This document shows positions 34,414-43,980 of a DNA stretch of 64,000 nt, piece by piece. Position 1 is the stretch's first letter. The number at the start of each line of letters is the position of its first letter. Below the pieces are notes generated by a model, which was given only the letters and a program-made list of their open reading frames with translations, ran no database searches and was not told the DNA's origin. Location: the NCBI GenBank assembly GCA_965279005.1, contig CBDIHK010000009.1:1-64000 (forward strand), in the 5' to 3' direction. The stretch comes from Planctobacterium sp965279005 (lineage in GTDB: Bacteria > Pseudomonadota > Gammaproteobacteria > Enterobacterales > Alteromonadaceae). The translations under genes were made by a program, and so were the position numbers.

Positions 34414-35730
34414 GTGCAAGATTCATTAACCAAAACAGTTGAAGTAAACCAGCACGTTTATCAATTACCTAAAACAAGCGAACCCTGGCTTAATGGAAAA
34501 AAGAAAGCAATCAGGCAGCGCAGTGCGGGAAATCAAAAAACCGCGCAAACCCTGAAGCACTGGTTGCAAAAAAACCAAATTAACTGGCCACAACGCGATG
34601 TGGTTTTTATCTCTGACTTGCATGCAGATCCAGATGCCCTGGCTGCGTCTCTAGTTGCCAGTGGTAAGGTGGAAATAGTTGACGCCACAAGCTATCACTT
34701 TCGCTTATTAAAAGCGGCTAAAAAGACGTTGTTTATATTTGGTGGTGACTTTTTTGACAAAGGTCCCAGTAACTTGGAGCTGCTGCGGGCGCTTAAAAAC
34801 TTCATCGATTGTGGCGCAAAAGTGAGGCTGTTGGCAGGTAACCACGATATCCGGGTGCTGTTTGGTATGTACCAAGCAGGTAAAACCGATGATTCACTTA
34901 ACGGCCACTTTTTCGTGCGCATGGGGCGTAAGGCGATTCCTTTTTTGGCTGAGATCGATGCACATTATTTTGGTTCACAGCAAACACCTAAAAATCAGAA
35001 ACATGAAGCCAAGGCGTTGCGGCAACTGTTACCTCAAGACAGTTGGTGGCAGGTGTTTCCAGAGCAAGCTAAACGGTTTTTAACAGATCATGCGCTAGAA
35101 AAAGAGCTAGAAAAAATTAAGCAAAAATCCGAACAATTTCCTATGGTATGCACAAATTCGGATTTCACTGCATTCCAATGTTTACGCGCAGCGAAAAAGT
35201 GGCAGGAACTTTTTCTGGCCAAAGACGGTGAGTTTTACTGGTTTTACCGCAAGATGCGCTTGGCATCCCGCCAGGGGTCTTTCTTGTTCCTGCATGCCGG
35301 GTTAGACGACACCACTGCCGATATACTCCGGGAGCATGGCGTGGCCCGGATTAACAACTTGTTTCGAAAACTCCTTAAAAAGTCTGCTTTTGAGTTTTAC
35401 TACGGCAGTATTGCCAACGCTATCCGCACCAAATACCGCGTTACTGACAAGCCTTTGACCAAGCGCGGTGCAACAAGTTTGCAAGAAGCAGGTATAAACG
35501 CATTGGTGCATGGTCATCGAAACTTACACCATGGCCAGCGCATAGCCCTGCGCAAGAACTTGCTGCACTTTGAATGCGACGTCACCATGGATGCAGGATC
35601 CCGAAAAAGTGAAGGTTTGAACGGTGGCGGGGCCGGGGCAACGATTATTCGTTCTGGCCAAGAAATTTGGGGGATAAGTACTGATTATCCCAAGATAAAA
35701 GTATTCCAACCTAATTCAATCACCCAATAG
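34414..35730 (+). CDS. calcineurin-like metallophosphoesterase
   Basis: A 438-residue metallophosphoesterase with GTG at 34414 behind GGAG. The dinuclear-metal motifs are in order: F-I-S-D-L-H-A-D-P-D (D-x-H), I-F-G-G-D-F-F-D-K-G-P (G-D-x-x-D-x-G), L-A-G-N-H-D-I-R (G-N-H-D/E), H-A-G-L-D and L-V-H-G-H-R-N. The insertion between the third and fourth motifs (~150 residues) is larger than in PPP-type phosphatases. It follows the histidine phosphatase by 12 bases and precedes the amphi-Trp gene by eight, placing it in the GAK unit. It might hydrolyse phosphoproteins or dinucleotides such as Ap4A. Confidence 0.9.
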   Translation: MQDSLTKTVEVNQHVYQLPKTSEPWLNGKKKAIRQRSAGNQKTAQTLKHWLQKNQINWPQRDVVFISDLHADPDALAASLVASGKVEIVDATSYHFRLLKAAKKTLFIFGGDFFDKGPSNLELLRALKNFIDCGAKVRLLAGNHDIRVLFGMYQAGKTDDSLNGHFFVRMGRKAIPFLAEIDAHYFGSQQTPKNQKHEAKALRQLLPQDSWWQVFPEQAKRFLTDHALEKELEKIKQKSEQFPMVCTNSDFTAFQCLRAAKKWQELFLAKDGEFYWFYRKMRLASRQGSFLFLHAGLDDTTADILREHGVARINNLFRKLLKKSAFEFYYGSIANAIRTKYRVTDKPLTKRGATSLQEAGINALVHGHRNLHHGQRIALRKNLLHFECDVTMDAGSRKSEGLNGGGAGATIIRSGQEIWGISTDYPKIKVFQPNSITQ

Positions 35731-35738
35731 GCAATATA

Positions 35739-36020
35739 ATGCAAAGCACCAAAAATGTATTTCGCCACGAATCACTCGAAGATCGCAATTCCATTACTAA
35801 GTTGTTGCAAGCGGTAAGTGATGGTTTAGAGAAAGGGGAACTCAGTTTTAGTGATGATGAAAGTGAAATTAACCTCGCACCTTCGGGTTTGATGCACTTA
35901 AAACTTTCGGCGAGCAAAGAAGAAGGCCGCAACAAGTTTTCATTGCGGGTATCTTGGCAGGAGCCTTCCGAAATAGAACACAAACGTTCACTTAAGGTAA
36001 ATTCAAAAAATGGAAAATGA
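35739..36020 (+). CDS. amphi-Trp domain protein, GAK system
   Basis: This 93-residue protein is an amphi-Trp domain: H-E-S-L-E-D-R-N-S-I-T-K-L-L-Q-A-V-S-D-G-L-E-K-G-E-L, a hydrophobic-charged middle, then L-R-V-S-W-Q-E with the name-giving Trp on an amphipathic strand (TIGR04354, as I recall). Proteins of this kind accompany the HprK-related kinase and ATP-grasp in the GAK system and may be the modified carrier or substrate. It is the last gene of the unit, eight bases after the phosphoesterase. A basic tail ends it (K-R-S-L-K-V-N-S-K-N-G-K), a possible place for added residues. Confidence 0.88.
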   Translation: MQSTKNVFRHESLEDRNSITKLLQAVSDGLEKGELSFSDDESEINLAPSGLMHLKLSASKEEGRNKFSLRVSWQEPSEIEHKRSLKVNSKNGK

Positions 36021-36276
36021 GCGCAAATTAGTTAGTTTAAATTGGCTATTGCCAGCATTGTCTTAACCATTGGCTATTACGACTCTGGGTTTTCTCTTTT
36101 ATAAAGCTTATGCCGACCAGAATTAGGATTAATTGCTGCCAACATCCTTGCTTAAATTAGACAAATGTCCAATTGTGGATAATTCTTGAAATACGCCATT
36201 GTGGGTCGAATAGCCAGCGTTGGTGCTTGTCTGTTTAAAGATGCTGTGATTTGGGAATGTGGCTTTGTACAACAAA

Positions 36277-37245
36277 ATGCGGATATCAATTGCACTGCTA
36301 GTTATCATGCTATTGCAATCATGCAGTGGCTTGCGCCCGGACAAGACCGTTATTTCGCTTTCCCTCACGCCTTGGGTCGGCTACTACCCCCTGTATTACG
36401 CGATTGAAAAGCAGGTGCCAGGACAATTTGCAGTGGATTTACGCATTGTTGAAACCCTTGTTGTGCAAGACTTCCGACGTGCCAGCCTTAAAGACCATAT
36501 AGATGGCATAGTTTGTTCCAATATGGAACTGTCACAAATAAATATGGTGCTGCAAGAACCTTTGCGTTACGTGCTAGCAACGGATTACTCCAATGGCGCC
36601 GATGTCATAGTGGCTAGAAAGGAAATTCCGGATTTAAAAGCGCTCCAAGGCCGGCCGGTGGGTTTTGAGTGGCATGCCCTAGGCCACTATATTATGAATG
36701 CCGCCTACCGGCAGGCCGACATTAAAAAACCCGTCATCGTACACCAGAATATTGAGCAGATAGCCGCAGAAGAGGCATTTGCCGATGGCGTGGTGGATGC
36801 GTACGTCACTTATCCTCCGATATCTACGCGCTTATTAAAAGACCCTGGCCTACACCAGATTTTCGATTCCAGCGCTATTCCCTATTATGTCTCCGATGTT
36901 ATCGCGCTTAAACATGACCGGGGGCCGGAAAAAGCAGAGCTGTTGAAGCAAATATGGTTTAGTACCCTCGATTTGATAGAAAGTGAGCCGCAAGAGTACC
37001 TGGAATTTGTGGCCAAACAATTGCACGTAGACGTTGGTGCCGCGAAGGAGGCACTATCCCAAATTCAACTGATTGGCAGGGGAGACCAGGAAGCTTTTAA
37101 GCAAACTGGATTGCTCAAGTATTTGCAAATTGCGTGTGCTGTCTCTAAAGACAAAGAACAGGATTGCCTAGCGGCGTTGGATAAGCTGTACATTGACGGA
37201 AAAAGTGCGAATAGTTTGCTGTCAGACCATGGAGCCCGCCTTTGA
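36277..37245 (+). CDS. NMT1/THI5-like substrate-binding lipoprotein
   Basis: The ATG at 36277 (rather than GTG at 36259) yields a lipoprotein signal with the lipobox L-L-Q-S-C, so it is a periplasmic lipoprotein of about 322 residues. The body is an ABC-type binding protein of the NMT1/THI5-like or SsuA/TauA kind: L-T-P-W-V-G-Y-Y-P-L-Y-Y-A-I-E, G-R-P-V-G-F-E and V-V-D-A-Y-V-T-Y-P-P. No transporter genes are present; instead its stop overlaps the start of a membrane hybrid kinase, so it probably supplies ligand sensing to that kinase. It follows the GAK unit after 256 bases without a recognised terminator. Confidence 0.88.
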   Translation: MRISIALLVIMLLQSCSGLRPDKTVISLSLTPWVGYYPLYYAIEKQVPGQFAVDLRIVETLVVQDFRRASLKDHIDGIVCSNMELSQINMVLQEPLRYVLATDYSNGADVIVARKEIPDLKALQGRPVGFEWHALGHYIMNAAYRQADIKKPVIVHQNIEQIAAEEAFADGVVDAYVTYPPISTRLLKDPGLHQIFDSSAIPYYVSDVIALKHDRGPEKAELLKQIWFSTLDLIESEPQEYLEFVAKQLHVDVGAAKEALSQIQLIGRGDQEAFKQTGLLKYLQIACAVSKDKEQDCLAALDKLYIDGKSANSLLSDHGARL

Positions 37246-39497
37246 ACTTGTTGCCTTGGAGGATTAAGTCGGTTTCATTTAAGGTGCTATTCCCGATGGC
37301 ATGCCTGTTATTGCTATTGTTTGTGGCGGCAAACATGCTGCTGGCCGCGGCTGCAAAAGACCTTTTCCTACAACAAACCAAGTCCCGTGCCTACCAGGTG
37401 GCTGACAACGCTGCGTTGGCACTGGAGGCTAATTTACGGCGCAGTAATTTTTTAAGGGTTGCCTCTAGCTTAGCAAGCTCAGATGACATTAATTTTGTCC
37501 TGATTGTCGATGCAGAAAATGGGCAAATTGTTGCCTCTAGCAGCTATAAATACCGGCGTAGCCTCGATGAATTACCGGGCGAAGTACAGCCAATGATCCT
37601 GGCTGCTTTGCAAGATGGCCAGCCCCTATTCTCCGAGTTGGAAAGTGGTGACTACTGGTTTAGCTATACTATACGAACCATTCCAAACCGATCTTCTGAA
37701 GTTAAAAAGTACCTAATGTTGATTGATTTCAGTGGTGAACATATCCAAAACACTTTGAGCCGAATCAGTATTAGCCTAGCTATCTACGTGGGGCTTGGCG
37801 CATCGTTGTTTGCGCTCATTGGCTATTGGCTAATGCGCTATTTTGTTCTGCGTCCGGTGCAAAAAATGGCAGTCAGCATACAAGACAAAAACCAAGGCAA
37901 GCCGTTTAAACCGCCTAAATTACATATGCATGATGAATTGCATACACTCAATGATGCCCTAACGGAAATGCACCAAGTTGAACGTGATAGCTTGGCGTTA
38001 ATGCAAGAGGCCAAGTCCAAAGCTGAGGCTACTTCTAAGGCTAAATCGGCATTTTTGGCCAATATGAGCCATGAAATACGCACACCCATCAATGGCGTGT
38101 TGGGTTTAGCGCAAGTGGCATTGCGCAGTAAAAACCAAGAAGAAATTAAACAGTACTTAGAAAAAATATACCTATCGGGCAAAACCTTAATAGGCGTGGT
38201 CAATGATATCCTCGATTTTTCCAAGCTCAATGCCGGAAAACTAAATATAGAAAAAACGCCTTTTTGCCCAGACCAATTAGTTGAACAAGTGGTCGAACTT
38301 TGCCAACACACAGCCTTGAAAAAGCAAATCGATATCAGGGTGGAGCTCAGTCAAAAATTGCCTTTGGTAATCGTTTCGGATCCGCTTCGGATCCAGCAGG
38401 TTTTGCTTAACCTTACCAACAATGCAGTGAAATTTACAGAGCAAGGTGAAGTCACCATTTGCATGCATGTGAGCCAAGACAGCGAAGGTGCTCAATTACA
38501 CTTTTCGGTTACAGATACGGGGATTGGCATAGAGCAAGACAAATTAGAAAGCTTGTTTGAAGAGTTCGTGCAGGAGGACGGATCCACTACCCGCAAGTTC
38601 GGAGGCACCGGCCTGGGCCTTTCTATATGCAGCAAAATAACAGAAACCATGGGCGGCAAAATACAAGCCGCAAGTGTCAAGGGCGAGGGCAGTACTTTCA
38701 GTGTTTCACTTCCGGTTGAAGTGGCGGCAAACCACCAGTTACAGGTTAAGTTACGCGAGGTTTTAATGGCCTCCAGGCTGGTCTGTGACTATGAACTGCC
38801 CAACACATACTCAGGCCCTTTTGTGGAACTCGTTAACAGGATGAAATCCTTCAGCAAAGGTGCTGATACCATTAAGCTGATGACCCTATCCCAGTTTTTG
38901 GACGCATCTGAATCTAACCAGCTAGCCCGGAGCCAAAAACTTGTAGTCCTCGGAGCTGAGCAAAGTTTAATGCAACACATTGAACTCAATGAAAACGTTT
39001 ATCCATTGTTCTCAATGCTCAACCGTGAGTCGTTGATAGACTTGTTGCACAGGGTCAGCCAGGACAAGAGCCAACCCCAAGGTACAATCGAAAGTCGTCT
39101 AAGTGATATCAAAGACAAAAAGCTATTACTGGTTGAGGACAACATCATCAACGCAGAAGTGGTTATTGCCATGCTGTCTGATTTTGATTTTGAACTTAAA
39201 CATGTCGAGAATGGGCAGCAGGCAGTTGAAATAATACCCAAGTACGAGCCCGATTTGGTGCTAATGGATGTGCAAATGCCTGTGATGGACGGCTACCAAG
39301 CCACCGAGTTTATTAGGCAGGAGCTTAAGTCGGCTGTGGCAATCGTGGGCTTGAGTGCCAACGTGCTGCCAGAAGAAGTGGAAAGGGCAAAATCGCTAGG
39401 CATGAATGACTATTTATCCAAGCCTGTGCTGAGGGATGCGTTATTGCACAAAATTTTGTTTTGGTTTGAAAACACTGCTAGCAAGAGTGGGGCCTAA
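37242..39497 (+). CDS. hybrid sensor histidine kinase with receiver domain
   Basis: Start TTG at 37242 overlaps the lipoprotein stop (TTGA). The 751 residues comprise a membrane segment at ~20-40, a periplasmic sensor domain (~45-175), a second segment (~180-205), a HAMP-like linker, a HisKA with the intact H277 (M-S-H-E-I-R-T-P), an HATPase (N-N-A-V-K-F, D-T-G-I-G-I, G-G-T-G-L-G-L) and a C-terminal receiver with D676 (V-L-M-D-V-Q-M-P). So a normal His-Asp hybrid. No HPt or output domain is encoded, so the signal must pass to another protein. The upstream binding lipoprotein is likely its sensor partner and a SixA-like phosphatase follows by six bases. Confidence 0.95.
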   Translation: MNLLPWRIKSVSFKVLFPMACLLLLLFVAANMLLAAAAKDLFLQQTKSRAYQVADNAALALEANLRRSNFLRVASSLASSDDINFVLIVDAENGQIVASSSYKYRRSLDELPGEVQPMILAALQDGQPLFSELESGDYWFSYTIRTIPNRSSEVKKYLMLIDFSGEHIQNTLSRISISLAIYVGLGASLFALIGYWLMRYFVLRPVQKMAVSIQDKNQGKPFKPPKLHMHDELHTLNDALTEMHQVERDSLALMQEAKSKAEATSKAKSAFLANMSHEIRTPINGVLGLAQVALRSKNQEEIKQYLEKIYLSGKTLIGVVNDILDFSKLNAGKLNIEKTPFCPDQLVEQVVELCQHTALKKQIDIRVELSQKLPLVIVSDPLRIQQVLLNLTNNAVKFTEQGEVTICMHVSQDSEGAQLHFSVTDTGIGIEQDKLESLFEEFVQEDGSTTRKFGGTGLGLSICSKITETMGGKIQAASVKGEGSTFSVSLPVEVAANHQLQVKLREVLMASRLVCDYELPNTYSGPFVELVNRMKSFSKGADTIKLMTLSQFLDASESNQLARSQKLVVLGAEQSLMQHIELNENVYPLFSMLNRESLIDLLHRVSQDKSQPQGTIESRLSDIKDKKLLLVEDNIINAEVVIAMLSDFDFELKHVENGQQAVEIIPKYEPDLVLMDVQMPVMDGYQATEFIRQELKSAVAIVGLSANVLPEEVERAKSLGMNDYLSKPVLRDALLHKILFWFENTASKSGA

Positions 39498-39503
39498 CAG
39501 ACA

Positions 39504-39986
39504 ATGAAAACGCTTATTTTATGCCGTCATGCCAAGTCGAGCTGGAAACATCCGGTTCAAGATATCCATCGTCCACTAAACGGGCGGGGCCTACGGCAAG
39601 CTCCTTTAGTTGCCAGGCAGGCACTAAAACAGCCGGATGCAATCTTCAGTTCACCCGCTTCCAGGGCATATGCGACCGCACTATTTTATTTTGAGATGCA
39701 GCAATGGGACATTAGGAAATTGCAACTTGAGCCCGCATTATATGAAGCAGGAGTTGATGAATTACTGTTTTTTGTAAACCAATTGCACGACCAATTAGGT
39801 TCGGTCATGTTGTTTGGCCATAATCCAGGGTTTAACCAGTTGCAGGATTTTTTGTTGGCGGAGGTTCAAGGCAACCTGGTTACCTCGGCACGTGTAGAAC
39901 TGGCGCTGGATATTGATTCTTGGCGCAGCGCCTGTGGTGGTTGCGCTAGTTTGGTTGGATGCTTGGAACCTACCTTGTATGAGTGA
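39504..39986 (+). CDS. sixA: SixA-like phosphohistidine phosphatase
   Basis: 160 residues with the SixA layout: L-I-L-C-R-H-A-K-S-S-W (catalytic R-H), R-P-L-N-G-R-G, D-A-I-F-S-S-P-A-S-R-A (second Arg), and M-L-F-G-H-N-P-G-F-N (second His). SixA removes phosphate from phosphohistidine, on the ArcB HPt domain or the nitrogen PTS protein NPr in E. coli. It begins six bases after the hybrid kinase stop, so it may act on this phosphorelay. The gene name is by homology; the role with this kinase is inference. Confidence 0.9.
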   Translation: MKTLILCRHAKSSWKHPVQDIHRPLNGRGLRQAPLVARQALKQPDAIFSSPASRAYATALFYFEMQQWDIRKLQLEPALYEAGVDELLFFVNQLHDQLGSVMLFGHNPGFNQLQDFLLAEVQGNLVTSARVELALDIDSWRSACGGCASLVGCLEPTLYE

Positions 39987-40199
39987 TTATGTTATCGTTG
40001 TAAATTTGTTATAACATCACATTATACTGCGTAATTTAATGTTGCTCCGCATGTTTTTCCAAGTTTCCGCGATTAATCCGTAACAAAATGCTTCTATTCC
40101 TGTTTTGCCGTCACCACTCTGGGATCAATGTGCTATAACCCCTGCTTCGCTGTCTGGCAGCTAACGACAAAAACAAACAAAACAACACAAGGTGTAATG

Positions 40200-42761
40200 A
40201 TGAGGAAACTAAAACTCACGTCTTTGTTTATAGCCATGTCCCTGGCATTTACTCCAACCCTTTGGGCAGATGAAGAAGTAAAGGAAGAGCAGGCTGAAGA
40301 AGAGAAAGAAAAAACATTCGAAGAAAAACTGGCTGAAAAACAAGAATCAGCGGGTTTGCTAAATATTTACCGCGACGAAAAAGACGGTTCTGGTTTGGTC
40401 TTGATCACTGAAGATATGTTGAACAAGCCCTACTTGTACTTTGCTTCAACAGCCAACGGTGTGCTTGATGCAGGCCACTTTAAAGGCGCGTACCGCGGCG
40501 GCAAGCTAGTCGAATTCCGTAAATATTTTGACCGGATTGATGTAGTTGCGCTGAACCCGCGTTTCTATTTTGACCAAGACAACGCGATTAGCCGCGCTGC
40601 GGATGCCAATATTAGTGAAGCCGTCTTGTTGTCTGCCAGCATCAAAGAACAAGACGAAGGAAAATACACAATTGCCTTGGCAGACATGTTTGTAAACGAA
40701 AGCATCCATAAGGTATCCCCATGGCACAACCCGGCAGCCGCAGCGGATAAAAAGCGCTTTAAACTAGGTAAGTTCCAGGCGGGCAAATCCCGTATCGTTG
40801 ATATCAACAACTTTCCAGAAAATACCCATGTAATCGTGGATTATGTGTTCGAAGATCCGAATCCAAAGGCGTTCGGCAGCAACCAGTTAGCAGATCCACG
40901 CTATGTGTCTGTGCATCTCCAGCACGCTTTTATTGAATTGCCAGACAACAATTTCCAGCCCCGTCGTGACGACCCACGGGTGGGCTATTTCACCCAGCAG
41001 TTTGATGACTTAACCTCCGATGAAACTGCTAATTTCCGCGATGTGATCAATCGCTGGCATCTAGAGAAAAAGGATCCGACGGCAGCCGTCTCCGACCCTG
41101 TTAAGCCTATCACTTGGTGGATTGAGAATACTACGCCAGTAGAGTGGCGCGACACAATCCGTGACGCCACATTAGCGTGGAACACTGCATTTGAAAAAGC
41201 CGGTATCAGCAATGCCATTGAAGTTAAAGTGCAACCTGATGATGCTGACTGGACTGGCGATGATGTGCGCTACAACGTGATGCGCTGGACCAGCTCGCCA
41301 CGTCCGCCGTTTGGTGGCTATGGCCCAAGCGTGGCCAATCCTTACACAGGTGAGATTATCGCCGCTGACATTATGTTGGAATACACCTTCATGAAAGGCC
41401 GTTGGATTTTGGACAACTTCCTCAGTGAAGGCTTTACCGAAGCTGAGCTGGTGGACAATACCCATATACACGGCCTGCATTGTTCGTTAGGCCATGCCTT
41501 GAATGGAAACTTGTTGTTTGGCCAAGCCGCTGCCATGGCGCAGGGCATGGGTGACATAGAAAAAGACAAGATGTTGCGCCAAACCATGTACTACTTAATT
41601 CTGCACGAAGTAGGCCATACCCTAGGCTTGAACCACAATATGATGGCTAGCCAAATATACGGCAATGACAAGGTTCACGATGTGGAATTCACCGATGGCA
41701 TCCTGGCTGGCTCTGTGATGGATTATCCATCAGTAAACTTTGCCCCTCCTGGCGAGCAGCAGGGTGATTTCTACACGGACAAGCCTGGCCCATACGATGA
41801 TTGGGTGATTGAATATGGCTATTCCCAGTCCTTGTCTGATGCCGAGGCCGAAGAGCAAAGGTTGCAAGCCATCTTAGCCCGTTCCACGGATCCTATGTTG
41901 GTGTTTGGTAATGACGCCGACGATATGCGGGCACCTGGCCGGCACATCGACCCGCGTATCAACATTTTTGATATGTCTGGCGACGCGGTTGCCTACGCTA
42001 CGGATCGATTTGCGTTGATCAAAGACAGCTTTGGCAAAATTGAAGAAAGGGCACTCACCGAAGGCGACAGCTACAACAATATTGTTGTTGGCGTAAATGC
42101 CATGTTCAATGAATTTTCACGTTCAGCCAATGTTATCTCCCGCTACATCGGAGGTATCTACATAGACCGCGCGCATGTGGGGCAAGAAGGGGCTACCCAG
42201 CCATTTACCCCGACGCCTGCAGAAACACAAAAAGAGGCAATGGACGCCTTGGCCAAATACGTATTTGCACCGGACGCGTATGATGCAATGGAAGATGTTT
42301 ATCCGCTGATGCAAATGCAAAGGCGTTCATTCAACAACTTCGGCAAGAATGAAGATCCCAAGATCCACGATATGGTGCTAAAAGCACAAGGTGCCGTTTT
42401 AACCCATATCTTGCACCCAAATGTGGTAAAACGCATCACTGATACCAGCCTGTATGGCAATACCTACACCCTAGAAAAAGTCATGGCTGACCTTACTAGT
42501 GCTATATTTGATGCTGATATGAAGGGTTCCGTGAATAGCTTCCGCCGTAATTTGCAAGTGCATTACGTGGATCGCTTAATTGGCCTCGCTGGATTGGAAA
42601 AAGACAGTAAAGTGGATAGCTTTACCAAGGCAGTGGCGACCTATGAGTTGCAGCAGCTGCTGGAAAACCTAAGCACCCGTCGCGGCGACCAAGCGACTAA
42701 GATCCACCGTCAGTTCTTGATAACCCGCATCAATAGTGCGTTTTATAAAAACGACGATTAA
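40200..42761 (+). CDS. secreted zincin metalloprotease (DUF5117/DUF4953 type)
   Basis: ATG at 40200 (AAGGTG five bases upstream) is preferred to an adjacent ATG at 40197 and to the open start at 40128. The 853-residue protein has a signal peptide (MRKLKLTSLFIAMSLAFTP, A-L/W-A cleavage), a charged stretch, and the zinc-dependent metalloprotease motif H-E-V-G-H-T-L-G-L-N-H near residue 467, the extended HExxHxxGxxH of metzincins with three His ligands. The flanking regions match the DUF5117-DUF4953 families of secreted Gram-negative proteases. It has a long promoter region (213 bases) and its own strong terminator, so it is monocistronic. Substrate unknown. Confidence 0.93.
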   Translation: MRKLKLTSLFIAMSLAFTPTLWADEEVKEEQAEEEKEKTFEEKLAEKQESAGLLNIYRDEKDGSGLVLITEDMLNKPYLYFASTANGVLDAGHFKGAYRGGKLVEFRKYFDRIDVVALNPRFYFDQDNAISRAADANISEAVLLSASIKEQDEGKYTIALADMFVNESIHKVSPWHNPAAAADKKRFKLGKFQAGKSRIVDINNFPENTHVIVDYVFEDPNPKAFGSNQLADPRYVSVHLQHAFIELPDNNFQPRRDDPRVGYFTQQFDDLTSDETANFRDVINRWHLEKKDPTAAVSDPVKPITWWIENTTPVEWRDTIRDATLAWNTAFEKAGISNAIEVKVQPDDADWTGDDVRYNVMRWTSSPRPPFGGYGPSVANPYTGEIIAADIMLEYTFMKGRWILDNFLSEGFTEAELVDNTHIHGLHCSLGHALNGNLLFGQAAAMAQGMGDIEKDKMLRQTMYYLILHEVGHTLGLNHNMMASQIYGNDKVHDVEFTDGILAGSVMDYPSVNFAPPGEQQGDFYTDKPGPYDDWVIEYGYSQSLSDAEAEEQRLQAILARSTDPMLVFGNDADDMRAPGRHIDPRINIFDMSGDAVAYATDRFALIKDSFGKIEERALTEGDSYNNIVVGVNAMFNEFSRSANVISRYIGGIYIDRAHVGQEGATQPFTPTPAETQKEAMDALAKYVFAPDAYDAMEDVYPLMQMQRRSFNNFGKNEDPKIHDMVLKAQGAVLTHILHPNVVKRITDTSLYGNTYTLEKVMADLTSAIFDADMKGSVNSFRRNLQVHYVDRLIGLAGLEKDSKVDSFTKAVATYELQQLLENLSTRRGDQATKIHRQFLITRINSAFYKNDD

Positions 42762-42782
42762 TATTTTTTAAATAGAAAGACG

Positions 42783-42815
42783 GTCCGGCATCCAGATGGA
42801 TGCCGGACTTTTTTT
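42783..42815 (+). terminator. terminator of zincin gene
   Basis: GTCCGGCATCC (42783-42793) and GGATGCCGGAC (42798-42808) form a perfect 11-bp stem with an AGAT loop, followed by seven T. Confidence 0.95.
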
Positions 42816-42887
42816 GTTTTAATGGGCTTCTTATCTTTGATAACGTCCCCACTAGTGATTAATGAATTCATTTTGGAGAAGTAAAAA

Positions 42888-43919
42888 TTGGAATTTTTAG
42901 CTGAATACGGCATGTTTTTGCTTAAAGCTGTCACCATCGTAATCGCCATCCTCGCCGCTGTTGGTGGCATAGTCGGTATAGCCGCAAAACAAAAGCCGGG
43001 GAAAGGTGTATTGGACATCACCTCAATTTCTGAACAGTTGCAGGAACTAGAGGCACATGCAAAGTCACTGGTCTTGCCGAAAGAAGAATTTAAACAATGG
43101 CAAAAGCAGCACAAAAAAGCTGAAAAAGAAAAGGAAAAGTCTGAAAAGAAATCCGGTGACCAACACAAAAGCAACCTCTATGTCATCGATTTTAAGGGTT
43201 CGATGGATGCCAAAGAGGTAGATAGCCTGCGCGAAGAAGTGAGCGCTATTTTGACCATATGCAACGACAACGATGAGGTCTTGGTTCGATTGGAGAGTCC
43301 GGGTGGTGTGGTGCATGGCTATGGTTTGGCTGCATCCCAATTATCACGGATCCGGGAGCAGGGTTTAAATTTAACCGTGGCTGTAGACAAGGTTGCTGCC
43401 AGTGGCGGTTATATGATGGCGTGTATTGGCAATAAAGTCCTTTCTGCCCCCTTTGCTATTATTGGCTCAATTGGCGTCGTTGCCCAGCTGCCTAACTTCA
43501 ACAAGCTGCTAAAGAAAAACAGCATTGACTGGGAACAGCATACGGCGGGGCAGTTCAAGCGCACCCTTACTGTATTTGGAGAAAATGATGATGAAGGCCG
43601 GGAAAAATTTAAACAAGATTTGGAAGAAATCCATGTACTGTTTAAAGACCACATCAAACGCAACCGCGAGATAGTAGACCTTGAAAAAGTCGCCACCGGT
43701 GAACACTGGCTTGGCTTGAAAGCTAAAGAATTGGCTTTGGTTGATGAGATCCAAACTTCAGATGACTTCTTGTTGCAAAAGTATAAAGAGAAAGACATCT
43801 ACCTGGTTAGGTATAAGAAGCAACAAAAGCTTGCTGATAAGCTAGCCAATGCCGCAAGTTTGACGGTTGAGTCTGTGATTGACCGGGTCTGGGGGTGGCG
43901 CAGCAAAACCTGGCAATAA
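42888..43919 (+). CDS. sohB: inner-membrane peptidase SohB
   Basis: A 343-residue S49 peptidase. An N-terminal membrane anchor (residues ~9-32) is followed by a charged coil and the protease domain with S172 (K-V-A-A-S-G-G-Y-M-M) and K224 (A-G-Q-F-K-R-T-L-T), the Ser/Lys dyad of SppA-type signal peptide peptidases. The start is TTG at 42888 with GGAGAAG eight bases before it. SohB cleaves residual signal peptides or membrane-associated proteins on the periplasmic side. Convergent with the symporter gene across a shared hairpin. Confidence 0.95.
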   Translation: MEFLAEYGMFLLKAVTIVIAILAAVGGIVGIAAKQKPGKGVLDITSISEQLQELEAHAKSLVLPKEEFKQWQKQHKKAEKEKEKSEKKSGDQHKSNLYVIDFKGSMDAKEVDSLREEVSAILTICNDNDEVLVRLESPGGVVHGYGLAASQLSRIREQGLNLTVAVDKVAASGGYMMACIGNKVLSAPFAIIGSIGVVAQLPNFNKLLKKNSIDWEQHTAGQFKRTLTVFGENDDEGREKFKQDLEEIHVLFKDHIKRNREIVDLEKVATGEHWLGLKAKELALVDEIQTSDDFLLQKYKEKDIYLVRYKKQQKLADKLANAASLTVESVIDRVWGWRSKTWQ

Positions 43920-43945
43920 TGGAATCGGTATAAAACACAAAGGAA

Positions 43946-43980
43946 AGAGGCTCGGCGAACCAAGCCTCTGTTTGCTTTTA
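43946..43980. terminator. hairpin between convergent sohB and symporter genes
   Basis: AGAGGCT (43946-43952) and AGCCTCT (43963-43969) pair over 7 bp with a ten-base loop, followed on the plus strand by GTTTGCTTTT. It probably ends sohB transcripts; its opposite-strand use for the symporter gene would overlap the coding end and is unlikely to be strong. Confidence 0.6.
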
